This document shows, in pieces, positions 36,958-44,474 of a stretch of 64,000 nucleotides of DNA. The notes under the pieces are model-generated. The model had not been told where the DNA came from, did not search any database, and was given only the letters and a program-made list of their open reading frames with translations. Location of the stretch: contig DATKPE010000010.1 of the NCBI GenBank assembly GCA_035524335.1, forward strand, positions 1 through 64,000. The letters run 5' to 3'. Source of the DNA: DATKPE01 sp035524335 (GTDB lineage: Bacteria > Bacteroidota > Ignavibacteria > UBA10030 > SZUA-254). Numbering within the stretch: position 1 is the stretch's first letter; every line of letters starts with the position of its first letter. The position numbers were made by a program, and so were the translations under genes.

Positions 36958-37419
36958 ATGAATGAAGTGAAGACCGGGTCAATGACGCATCAAAAAAACA
37001 ATACGGAACCGACAATCCTCATCGTCGAGGACGAAACCCTTATCCAATGGTCGCTGGACCATGCCTGCGCGAGAGCGGGTTTTCGCACGATTGTAGCAAA
37101 TTCAGCCGAAACGGCGATAGAATTCTTCTCAGCGAACCGGATCGATATCGTTGTTTCGGATATCGGTCTCCCCCGGCACGACGGAATAAGCCTCGCCCGC
37201 TCCCTTCGGGCCATCTCCCCGGAGATTCCCATCATCCTGGTGAGCACCGAAACGGACCGGCTCGGAGAACTGCACGACGATCTGCAGAACGTCTATTTTC
37301 GGGAAAAGCCGTTCGATCTTGACGAGCTAATTTCGCTTATTTCATCAATTTTACGACGTTCTGAACCCCGTCGTGAACTGGATAAATCAGCCCCCATTTT
37401 TAATAAATCTCATGACTGA
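36958..37419 (+). CDS. Single-domain response regulator
   Basis: 153 residues, essentially one receiver domain (ILIVEDETLIQWS near residue 22, phospho-Asp in IVVSDIGLP) with a short basic tail and no DNA-binding or AAA+ domain. The frame is open from 36886, but the sigma-54 promoter lies inside that extension, so ATG 36958 is used; ATG 36982 is also possible. The LIQWS and NSAETAIEFF segments resemble receivers of NtrC-type proteins such as its upstream neighbour, so it may be a phosphate sink or competitor for the kinase at 33920 (inference). Confidence 0.75.
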   Translation: MNEVKTGSMTHQKNNTEPTILIVEDETLIQWSLDHACARAGFRTIVANSAETAIEFFSANRIDIVVSDIGLPRHDGISLARSLRAISPEIPIILVSTETDRLGELHDDLQNVYFREKPFDLDELISLISSILRRSEPRRELDKSAPIFNKSHD

Positions 37420-37583
37420 TAAGAAAATAAATCGGATTGGGTTAATTCACCCATATCTGATAAATAAAATTAAAACGGATAAAAAAACCCGCATTTTTTA
37501 CAAATTTCCGAGAACTTTAGTTAAATTGTTGTGGCATTCCATGTGTATGATATAAGGTGTAGAAAAAATCATCAATTTACACG

Positions 37584-38798
37584 ATGAAGTCGATTAAATA
37601 CATAGGTTACCTGATTGGTTGTGTATCTCTTTCGTTCTTTCTTTTGGGCGATGGACAGGAAGCTCCGGTGACCGTTCTCTGGCCCACGCAGAGCGATTCG
37701 GTATCGTACGATCAGGGAAAGCTGATACTGGTTTCCGCATTGAAACAGTCGGCGCCTCAGCTCACGGTTTCGACCCAGTGGAGCGTCGAGCGGCCGATCG
37801 ATCTTTCCACCGAAGACGCACGCAATAATTTCGCCCGGGAATTTTTCAAACTCATTCCCTCCGGGGCAACGCTTCAGCGCTTCACCTTCGTGTACCGGAC
37901 ATTTCAGGGCTACGCCGAGCCCGATACTCTCCAGTTCCGCTTCAGGGATACGGTGACGCTCAGGGCTCTCTGGCAGGACAAACGTTTTTATCAGCTTGCG
38001 AAGGACATCAAGACCACCGAGGCGCTTGAGATTCTGATTTCCCTCAGGGGATGGCGCGACACGAGCTATGCGCCGGTGTACGACGATCCGGCGAACGATG
38101 CGCGGACGCTGTACAAAATTCATGTGAAACTCATCCCGGGCATGAACAGAATCATCTTCCGCGGGAATGCGCAGGAGGGAGCGGCTGCGGAATATCAGAC
38201 CCGGTTCGTGATGGAATCGAAGCCGACGACCGACCGGGACGTCCGGTTTCACAATTCGGCGCTGGAACAGAACTGCACAACCTGCCACGAAGGTCTGCCG
38301 TCGGCGGACAGCGGGAAGACCATGAAGGCCGACTGCGCGGTCTGTCACAAAGCGATGTCGGCAGGCATGTACCTGCACTCGCCCGTCGAAATGAAGGAGT
38401 GCGGTTCGTGCCACAGCTGGTCGGCGGAGAAAAAGGCCGTCGTCCTCGAACAGGGCGTTCCGAACACCTGCTATACCTGTCACGACGACAAGCAGAAACA
38501 GGTGGAGAATTCCCCGACGCCGCATCCGGTGGCGGGGGAATGTCTGACATGCCACTCCCCGCACGGTTCCGAACAGCAGCATATTCTGAAGGAGGATATT
38601 TATTCCCTCTGCACCGGCTGTCATGAGGATCAGAAGGAAAACCATCCCGTGGGGCGGCATCCGGTCAGGTTCAAAAAGGTGAAGCAGACGGGCGAGGAAA
38701 TTTCGTGCGTCAGCTGTCATAATCCGCACGGTTCCCCCAACGAGCATCTGCTGGTCATGGCGGGCGGTCCGATGGAGGTCTGCACGAAATGTCACTGA
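37584..38798 (+). CDS. Octaheme c-type cytochrome with N-terminal non-heme domain
   Basis: 404 residues: signal peptide (GYLIGCVSLSFFLLGDG), a heme-free N-terminal half of about 230 residues that I do not recognise, then eight CxxCH motifs in the C-terminal 175 residues, several of the 'doubled CXXCH' form (CLTCHSPHGS, CVSCHNPHGS). The last motif, CTKCH, is immediately followed by the stop codon, an extreme position for a heme site. The stop overlaps the next gene by 10 bases. It starts the extracellular electron-transfer locus; the mixed layout suggests a periplasmic or outer-membrane heme protein with a binding domain. Confidence 0.8.
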   Translation: MKSIKYIGYLIGCVSLSFFLLGDGQEAPVTVLWPTQSDSVSYDQGKLILVSALKQSAPQLTVSTQWSVERPIDLSTEDARNNFAREFFKLIPSGATLQRFTFVYRTFQGYAEPDTLQFRFRDTVTLRALWQDKRFYQLAKDIKTTEALEILISLRGWRDTSYAPVYDDPANDARTLYKIHVKLIPGMNRIIFRGNAQEGAAAEYQTRFVMESKPTTDRDVRFHNSALEQNCTTCHEGLPSADSGKTMKADCAVCHKAMSAGMYLHSPVEMKECGSCHSWSAEKKAVVLEQGVPNTCYTCHDDKQKQVENSPTPHPVAGECLTCHSPHGSEQQHILKEDIYSLCTGCHEDQKENHPVGRHPVRFKKVKQTGEEISCVSCHNPHGSPNEHLLVMAGGPMEVCTKCH

Positions 38799-39634
38799 AC
38801 CGCATCCGGACCGGTCTTCTGATCATCCTGAGCCAGGTGGCGGCGGGCAGGGTGAGTGCGCAGATGTTTACCGACCAGGGGGTGATGAGCGGGTCGGGGC
38901 TGGTGATGCTTCCGACGGCGACGGTTGCGCCCTCCTCCGAGATGGAGTTCCAGTACTCCCGGCTGGGGTTCATGCAGGATGGCTCGTCGCGCGTCAACAT
39001 TTTTTCACTCAACAGCGGTTTTTCAACGAGCGTTGAGGGATACGTGAGGCTTACGAGTGAGGAACTCAGAACGGTTTCCTCGCAGATATCCTACTCGTTC
39101 GGGGCAAAGTTCAGATATCCCGGCGATCTTCCGGTGGTCCGGCGCCTCGCCTTCTGGGGGGAGTCGACGTTTTCCGACATGGAAAATCAGACGAAGCCGG
39201 CTCTTTTCCCGACACAGGCGACCCGCTGGGGCGCGGCAGTCTCCGTCGATTCAAACGGATTCCGGCCGACCTTCTTTGCCGGCGGGTTCGAACATCAGGG
39301 AGTCATCACGGCGATGGCCGGAGCGGGGCTGACGGTTGCCCTCGGTCACCGGGGCCAGCTGGCGCTCGAGTATATGTACGGTTACTTCGGTCCGTCGACC
39401 GATCACGGCGCGGTGACCACGTCGTTCCGGATACTGCCGGATATCAGTCTCCATCTCAGTCCGGGCTATATCACCGCGGGAGCGCTCCGCTCATGGATGT
39501 TCTCGGCCGGGATCTCATTTTCGACAACCGATATCGATTATCATCAGATAAAGGAGCCGGGGAGTGTGAAGGATGAATTCTCCCTCCCGTCCCTCGACGA
39601 CCTGGAACATCAAACGAAAGAAGAGAAGCAATGA
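38789..39634 (+). CDS. Outer-membrane beta-barrel protein (module 1)
   Basis: 281 residues: a signal peptide cleaved near SAQ, followed by alternating amphipathic strands with many Tyr/Phe and Gly turns (YSRLGFMQDGSS, SYSFGAKFRYPG, LALEYMYGYFG, SWMFSAGISFS). This is the composition of an outer-membrane barrel, perhaps 10-12 strands. A polar, charged tail of about 35 residues follows the last strand. The ATG overlaps the octaheme gene and the stop overlaps the NHL gene, so all three are coupled. It could be the pore or sheath of an electron conduit (inference). Confidence 0.65.
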   Translation: MSLNRIRTGLLIILSQVAAGRVSAQMFTDQGVMSGSGLVMLPTATVAPSSEMEFQYSRLGFMQDGSSRVNIFSLNSGFSTSVEGYVRLTSEELRTVSSQISYSFGAKFRYPGDLPVVRRLAFWGESTFSDMENQTKPALFPTQATRWGAAVSVDSNGFRPTFFAGGFEHQGVITAMAGAGLTVALGHRGQLALEYMYGYFGPSTDHGAVTTSFRILPDISLHLSPGYITAGALRSWMFSAGISFSTTDIDYHQIKEPGSVKDEFSLPSLDDLEHQTKEEKQ

Positions 39635-40659
39635 TCAGACTGTCGTCACTCGCGTTCATAGTCCTGTCCGCCCTTATCGCCGGGTTCCTGGCCGGTTGTT
39701 CCGGTTCAAAGGAATCGGAAATGGACAGCCGGCTTGTCTGGCCCGGTCCGCCCGACACCCCCAGGATTGCGTATGTGAAAAGCCTCAAAGGGGAGGATGA
39801 TTTTTCCTCCGGCCTGGGCGGTGTGCTGAACACGATCGCCGGTAACAAGGGGGACATCAAATTCCAGCGGCCGTTCGACGTCTGCATCGCGGACAGCGGC
39901 CGGATCTATCTCACGGACGCCATGCTCGGCGTCATCGAATACGACATGAAACGGCGGGAAGTGAATCCGATCGGCGAGTTTGTGGGGGTCGACATGAAGG
40001 ATCCCCGCGGCATCGCGTATGCGCACGGCAAGGTGTACGTGGGCGTGGCGAATCTCGGCCAGGTGATCGTCATCGACGGCAAAGGGCGCGGCATCGGCAA
40101 GATTGGCCGGGCGAATCAGTTCCCGAATCCTCTCGACATCGTCGCCGACACCGTCCGGTCGCGGATCTACATTGTCGACAACCGGCGCCACCAGGTCTTC
40201 GTCTATTCCGAAAAAGGCGATTCGCTCTTTACCATCGGGCACCGCGGTTCGGGCGAGGGGGAATTCAATTTTCCGGAAAGCGCGGCGATCGACAGCCACG
40301 GAAATCTCTTTGTGGTCGATGTGTTCAACTACAGGATCGAGGAATTCGACACCACCGGGCGGTATATCCGCTCGTTCGGCAAGCAGGGCGATGCGTACGG
40401 AACCTTCGCGCGGCCCAAGGGGATCGCCATCGACTCACACGACAACTTTTATGTCCTCGACGGTCTTCACAACAATTTTCAGATCTTCGACAGCAATTTC
40501 GATCTGCTGATGTTTGTCGGCCACTATTCGCCGAACAACGACGGATTTCAGAACCCCGTTTCGATTGCGATCGACCGGTCGAATACAATTTACGTAACGG
40601 ATAATCTCAACCAGCGTATTCAGGTTTTTCAACTGCTTGAAGATCAGACAAAAAAATAA
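39631..40659 (+). CDS. NHL-repeat beta-propeller lipoprotein (module 1)
   Basis: 342 residues. Lipobox LAGC at about residue 22, then 'WPGPPDTPRI', an entry motif seen in this propeller type, then six NHL blades (for example RIYIVDNRRHQVFVYS, NLFVVDVFNYRIEEFD, TIYVTDNLNQRIQVF). It is a scaffold protein held in a membrane, probably on the periplasmic side. It overlaps the barrel gene by four bases. Its close relative at 43476 occupies the equivalent place in module 2. Confidence 0.85.
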   Translation: MIRLSSLAFIVLSALIAGFLAGCSGSKESEMDSRLVWPGPPDTPRIAYVKSLKGEDDFSSGLGGVLNTIAGNKGDIKFQRPFDVCIADSGRIYLTDAMLGVIEYDMKRREVNPIGEFVGVDMKDPRGIAYAHGKVYVGVANLGQVIVIDGKGRGIGKIGRANQFPNPLDIVADTVRSRIYIVDNRRHQVFVYSEKGDSLFTIGHRGSGEGEFNFPESAAIDSHGNLFVVDVFNYRIEEFDTTGRYIRSFGKQGDAYGTFARPKGIAIDSHDNFYVLDGLHNNFQIFDSNFDLLMFVGHYSPNNDGFQNPVSIAIDRSNTIYVTDNLNQRIQVFQLLEDQTKK

Positions 40660-40755
40660 TGCAGTAATAACATCCAACTTCCTATACTGCCCCAATGGGA
40701 AAATGGATTACCTGGAAAGAACGGGGCACAACATCTACCGTAAGGAGATCTACTA

Positions 40756-41541
40756 ATGAAAAAACTCTTGTTTGTGCTCGTAGCATTGCTTGTGGTGGCA
40801 GTGTTCGCCAATGGGCAGAACCTGCTTCAGAAGTTGCCCACGATGACCGGCGGCGTACAGGCCAGCCGGGCAGCCATGCTCAAGGGTCCCCATGATTTCA
40901 CACCGGACTCCGGAGCAGTGAACACCTTCGCCACCGACTCTCTCGGCAACCCGACGACGCATCCGACGGGCAGCACGAAGAGCCTCTGTCAGTACTGCCA
41001 TTCACCGCACGTACCGAAAGACGGCATTGCGAACCCGCTCTGGGCGCGTAAATCGCTGGTCGGAAGCGGCCGCACGTGGGGATATTATCAGGATGTCAAC
41101 ACCATCCCCAGCGGTTATGTGACCGACCCGGTTGGCTCGGACAACTACAGTGCGTTCTGCCTCGGCTGTCATGACGGCAGCACCGGCATCCTCGCGGCAT
41201 CCGCGTATGTTGCGGCACCGTTCGGGCTCACGGGCGGCACCAGCACGCAGGTCGGCTATTCGGCGAACGTGGTGAGCGGCGAGTTCAATCTGCAGCACGT
41301 TCATCCGGTCAACTTCGACTATGTCGGCTTTGCGACGAACAATCCGCAGGAATTCTACACGCCAGCTTCCAGCGCGGCGGTGTGGAGCGGCAACAACGGA
41401 TCCGGCCAGATCACGACCATCCGTCTGTTCGGCGGTATGATGCAGTGCTCCTCCTGCCATAACCCGCACATGAACAGCGGTATCGGCGTCGTGTACACCA
41501 GCAACTACGGCCAGCTCTGCGTCACCTGCCACAAGAAGTAA
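40756..41541 (+). CDS. Secreted tetraheme cytochrome, candidate OmcE-like filament subunit
   Basis: 261 residues: signal peptide (LLFVLVALLVVAVFANG) and four widely spaced CxxCH motifs, CQYCHSPHVP, CLGCHDG, CSSCHNPH and CVTCH, the last three residues from the C-terminus. The long heme-free loops rich in Gly, Ser, Thr and Asn resemble extracellular cytochromes. Tetraheme size, secretion and neighbours (beta-barrel and propeller) match what is reported around Geobacter filament cytochromes such as OmcE. The same four-heme order recurs at the start of the 44471 protein. AAGGAG precedes the ATG. The gene is followed by a strong hairpin, suggesting high independent expression. Filament formation is inference. 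Confidence 0.75.
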   Translation: MKKLLFVLVALLVVAVFANGQNLLQKLPTMTGGVQASRAAMLKGPHDFTPDSGAVNTFATDSLGNPTTHPTGSTKSLCQYCHSPHVPKDGIANPLWARKSLVGSGRTWGYYQDVNTIPSGYVTDPVGSDNYSAFCLGCHDGSTGILAASAYVAAPFGLTGGTSTQVGYSANVVSGEFNLQHVHPVNFDYVGFATNNPQEFYTPASSAAVWSGNNGSGQITTIRLFGGMMQCSSCHNPHMNSGIGVVYTSNYGQLCVTCHKK

Positions 41542-41581
41542 CGCCGGCAGGCACCTGCTCAGGCAGGTATCTCAGCAGTAC

Positions 41582-41610
41582 TCTCCCGCGCGGTGATCCC
41601 GCGCGGGAGA
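41582..41610 (+). other. 12-bp perfect hairpin after the tetraheme gene
   Basis: TCTCCCGCGCGG and CCGCGCGGGAGA pair perfectly around a five-base loop. A smaller ACCTGC/GCAGGT hairpin lies just before it (41553-41568). No T run follows, so it may be an mRNA 3'-end stabiliser or a weak terminator. Confidence 0.6.
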
Positions 41611-41657
41611 AGTTGTATCCGGCCAGATAACGGCCGTATCACAATGGCAAGGGGAAT

Positions 41658-43313
41658 GTGAAGAGAGTTATCACGATAGTGATCCTCGTCTTCGGGGCGC
41701 ACTGGTGGTCGTCTGCCCAGATCACCAGAATCTCCGGGGATCTGAGGTACGAGCAGCAGTATCAGGATCTCCAGTTCAACGATCAGCTGTCGACGAGCCT
41801 CCGGTATAATCCGATGCTGGACCTCGGCCTCAACGGCATCATCCTGGCTCAGCGGGTCTGCGACTTCAATATTCACACCTCGTTCAACCTCGATTACGGC
41901 GATTCCCACGTCAGGGAACTGACGCTCAGCAATCAGCAGACATACTGGAACGCGTATGACGCGACGGCCAGTTTTTTCGAGTTTTCTCCCATAAAATTTC
42001 AGCTCTCCGCCCGCGATCACATCATCACGGCGAAATCCAAGTACGACACCCTTTCGGAATTCGACACGAAAATCCGTTCTCAGGAACAGCGGATCCAGTT
42101 CGGCGTCGATAAGATTTCCTTTCTGCCGACACTCAACGTCTATTATATCCAGGACCGCGACTGGTCGGTCGAAGGCGAGCCGTCGGAGGGATCGAGCAAA
42201 CAGCTCTCCTTTGCCGCCGCGTCCGCGATCGGACAGGCGTCCTCCGTCAACCTTTCCGGCTCCTTCAGCGACGTGCAGGAACGCTATTCGGGATTCGACG
42301 AGAAGAACGTCTCCCTCATTTTTACCGGCACGAAGGAAATCTCCGCCACCCAGCACCTCAATGTCAGTTCGGAATATTACCGCTACAGCGACTACGGCGC
42401 CTTCACCGGTTCGCTCGGCTACGTCGGCCTCCTGAACGATCGCCTCAGGTTTACCTCCGGTATGTCGGGAAACCAGACCGTCTCCGCCTTTACGAACTAC
42501 CGGAACGTCGGGGCGACGGAAGGTCTGAACCTCGCCGTCGCGGACAACTATCAGTTCGGCCTGAGCCTGAACGGCACGACCGGCGATTTTGCCTCCATCA
42601 GTACGGCCACGTCCAACCCCACCCGGACTTTCGGCGGAGGTGTGACCGCCCAACACACGAGAACCGCCGGCGGATTCACGATCATGAACGGATTTTCCGT
42701 CGGGTACCTCCAGCAGGAATACAGCGAGCTTTTCCGGATCTGGGAAGGCGGGATCACGAACAACATCTCGACATCGCTCGGAGGATTCGCCCTCAGCGGC
42801 AACTACGACCTGAGCGCGCAATCGACGATCAACACCATCTCGTGGAATTCGGTGAGCACGAATGCCGGAGTGAATGCGGCCGGTGTCGTCTACGGCAACC
42901 TCCGGTCGCAGAGTTCCCTGCATATCCGGGCGGACAATTACGGCGGTGCGTCGAGCTTCAGCCGCGATCAGCGAAGCATAAATCTCCAGCAGGGATTCGA
43001 CGGCGTCTATCACTATTATATACCCTTCTCGATCGGGTTCGGCGGCTCGTACAGCTGGTTTTCGGCCGCCCCGGTTGACCATACCTACGGCTGGTATGCT
43101 TCCTTCACAAGCAGTAATTTCTTCCTCCGCGGCCTCTATGCGAGTTACCGGTATACGAGAAACTTCGACCCGTATTTCCACCGCGAGCTCGTGGAGCAGA
43201 ACGGTTCGTTCGATTACCAGTATCGGGCGCTCATGTTCCATCTGGAGTTCCGTCATGCGATGATCCCCGACAGACTGCGGGACATCAGCTTCATCGTTTC
43301 GCGCCCGTTTTGA
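41658..43313 (+). CDS. Large outer-membrane beta-barrel, porin-like (module 2)
   Basis: 551 residues, GTG start with AGGGG upstream. Signal peptide ending SSA, then about 20 or more alternating strands with Tyr/Phe girdles (LSTSLRYNPMLDLGLNG, HLNVSSEYYRYSDYG, FFLRGLYASYRYT), ending in a strand that closes with Arg-Pro-Phe, the aromatic C-terminus used for barrel assembly. No heme motif. Size and position resemble the porin of porin-cytochrome conduits, in which a barrel houses a multiheme protein. It sits between the tetraheme cytochrome gene and the second NHL gene. Confidence 0.78.
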   Translation: MKRVITIVILVFGAHWWSSAQITRISGDLRYEQQYQDLQFNDQLSTSLRYNPMLDLGLNGIILAQRVCDFNIHTSFNLDYGDSHVRELTLSNQQTYWNAYDATASFFEFSPIKFQLSARDHIITAKSKYDTLSEFDTKIRSQEQRIQFGVDKISFLPTLNVYYIQDRDWSVEGEPSEGSSKQLSFAAASAIGQASSVNLSGSFSDVQERYSGFDEKNVSLIFTGTKEISATQHLNVSSEYYRYSDYGAFTGSLGYVGLLNDRLRFTSGMSGNQTVSAFTNYRNVGATEGLNLAVADNYQFGLSLNGTTGDFASISTATSNPTRTFGGGVTAQHTRTAGGFTIMNGFSVGYLQQEYSELFRIWEGGITNNISTSLGGFALSGNYDLSAQSTINTISWNSVSTNAGVNAAGVVYGNLRSQSSLHIRADNYGGASSFSRDQRSINLQQGFDGVYHYYIPFSIGFGGSYSWFSAAPVDHTYGWYASFTSSNFFLRGLYASYRYTRNFDPYFHRELVEQNGSFDYQYRALMFHLEFRHAMIPDRLRDISFIVSRPF

Positions 43314-43384
43314 TGCTATGAACGACCTCGGCGGATACAGATATGCAAATCCTCTCTGCAACCCCTTGCCAGAGAGAGCGGAAC

Positions 43385-43419
43385 CCGGGGATCACCGCCC
43401 CAGTCGGGCGGTCCCCCGG
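43385..43419 (+). other. G+C-rich hairpin between barrel and NHL genes
   Basis: ACCGCCC/GGGCGGT and CCGGGG/CCCCGG pair with a small internal bulge. There is no T run. It resembles the other intercistronic hairpins of the cytochrome regions. Confidence 0.45.
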
Positions 43420-43438
43420 CGTTTCGCGGTTAGCGCTG

Positions 43439-43467
43439 TTGATTTAGGCCTGAATAATTGGTATAGT
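43439..43467 (+). promoter_or_regulatory. Possible sigma-70-type promoter before the second NHL gene
   Basis: TTGATT and TATAGT are separated by 17 bases. The predicted start would be only a few bases before the ATG at 43476, giving a nearly leaderless mRNA; no ribosome binding site is visible there. Confidence 0.4.
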
Positions 43468-43475
43468 ACCGGGCG

Positions 43476-44474
43476 ATGACCATGCATTACCGCTCCTTCA
43501 TCCTGGCGGTTGTTCTGTGTTCCTGCCGTCTCCTTGCGGGCGCCCAGGACGACACCACGCATCCCGTCTGGCCTTCGGCGCCCGACCGGGCCCGCATCCA
43601 GCACCTCCGCACCATCTCGTCGATGGAATCGCTCGAGCCGAAAAAAGGCTTTTTCTCAAAAGTCATCGGGTTTCTTTTCGGCTCCGAACAGCAGTCCCAC
43701 TGGCTTGTCCAGCCCGTCGGCATCGCCGTCACCGCCGACGGGATCGTGTACGTGGCGGATCCCGGCGCCCGGGGAGTTCACTGCCTGAACCTGCCGAAGA
43801 AGGAGTACGATTTCATCGCGGAATCGAAATCGGGGCCGTTCCGGTCTCCTGTGGGATGCGCCATCGACCGGGAGGGCAACCTCTACGTGACGGACTCCGA
43901 ACGCGGCCTTGTGGCGGTATTCAACGAAGACCGGGATCCCCGGTTTGAGTTCAGCGCACATCTCCAGAGACCGACCGGCATTCAGGTATCCGGAGAGAAA
44001 GTGTATGTTGCGGATGCGGCGCGCCATGCCGTCGTGCTCTGCGACCGGAAAGGTGCGTATCTCGGCGAATTCGGTCAGCGCGGGGCAGGGCAGGGGGAAT
44101 TCAATTTTCCCGTTCAGCTGGCCGTCCGTGACAGCATCTCCGTCGTCGATGCGATGAACTATCGCATCCAGACATTCGATCTCGCGGGAAAATTCAGCTC
44201 GTCATTCGGCGACATCGGCAATGTGCCGGGGCGGTTTGCTTCGCCGAAATCGATCGCGCTCGACGCCGACGGAAACCGGTATGTCACCGATGCGCTGATG
44301 GACAACTTTCAGATTTTCGATCCCCAGGGGCGGCTTCTTCTCATCGTCGGTTCGAAAGGAACCAGAAACGGTGAATTCATGACCCCCAGCGGCATATGCA
44401 TCGACGGTCAGGATCATATTTATGTCGTCGATGTGCTCAACCGCCGTATTCAAATCTTCCGGTACATCAGATGA
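43476..44474 (+). CDS. NHL-repeat beta-propeller protein (module 2)
   Basis: 332 residues with a signal peptide (two Cys near its end, so lipidation is possible). The entry motif PVWPSAPDRARI is followed by six NHL blades (VYVADPGARGVHCL, NLYVTDSERGLVAVF, RYVTDALMDNFQIFD, IYVVDVLNRRIQIF). It is clearly a paralogue of the 39631 protein: both share a 'GEFNFP' blade and a '(N/D)NFQIFD' blade. A second ATG lies at 43482. The stop overlaps the cytochrome gene by four bases (ATGA), so propeller and cytochrome are translated together. Confidence 0.85.
   Translation: MTMHYRSFILAVVLCSCRLLAGAQDDTTHPVWPSAPDRARIQHLRTISSMESLEPKKGFFSKVIGFLFGSEQQSHWLVQPVGIAVTADGIVYVADPGARGVHCLNLPKKEYDFIAESKSGPFRSPVGCAIDREGNLYVTDSERGLVAVFNEDRDPRFEFSAHLQRPTGIQVSGEKVYVADAARHAVVLCDRKGAYLGEFGQRGAGQGEFNFPVQLAVRDSISVVDAMNYRIQTFDLAGKFSSSFGDIGNVPGRFASPKSIALDADGNRYVTDALMDNFQIFDPQGRLLLIVGSKGTRNGEFMTPSGICIDGQDHIYVVDVLNRRIQIFRYIR

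Noticed and set aside
37532..37547. TGGCATTCCATGTGTA as a sigma-54 promoter for the octaheme cytochrome gene
   Set aside because: The -24 part fits, but the -12 part (TGTGT) does not; not enough to call although the position is attractive.
43385..43419. Hairpin as a rho-independent terminator after the large barrel gene
   Set aside because: Strong stem but no T run; recorded only as a hairpin.
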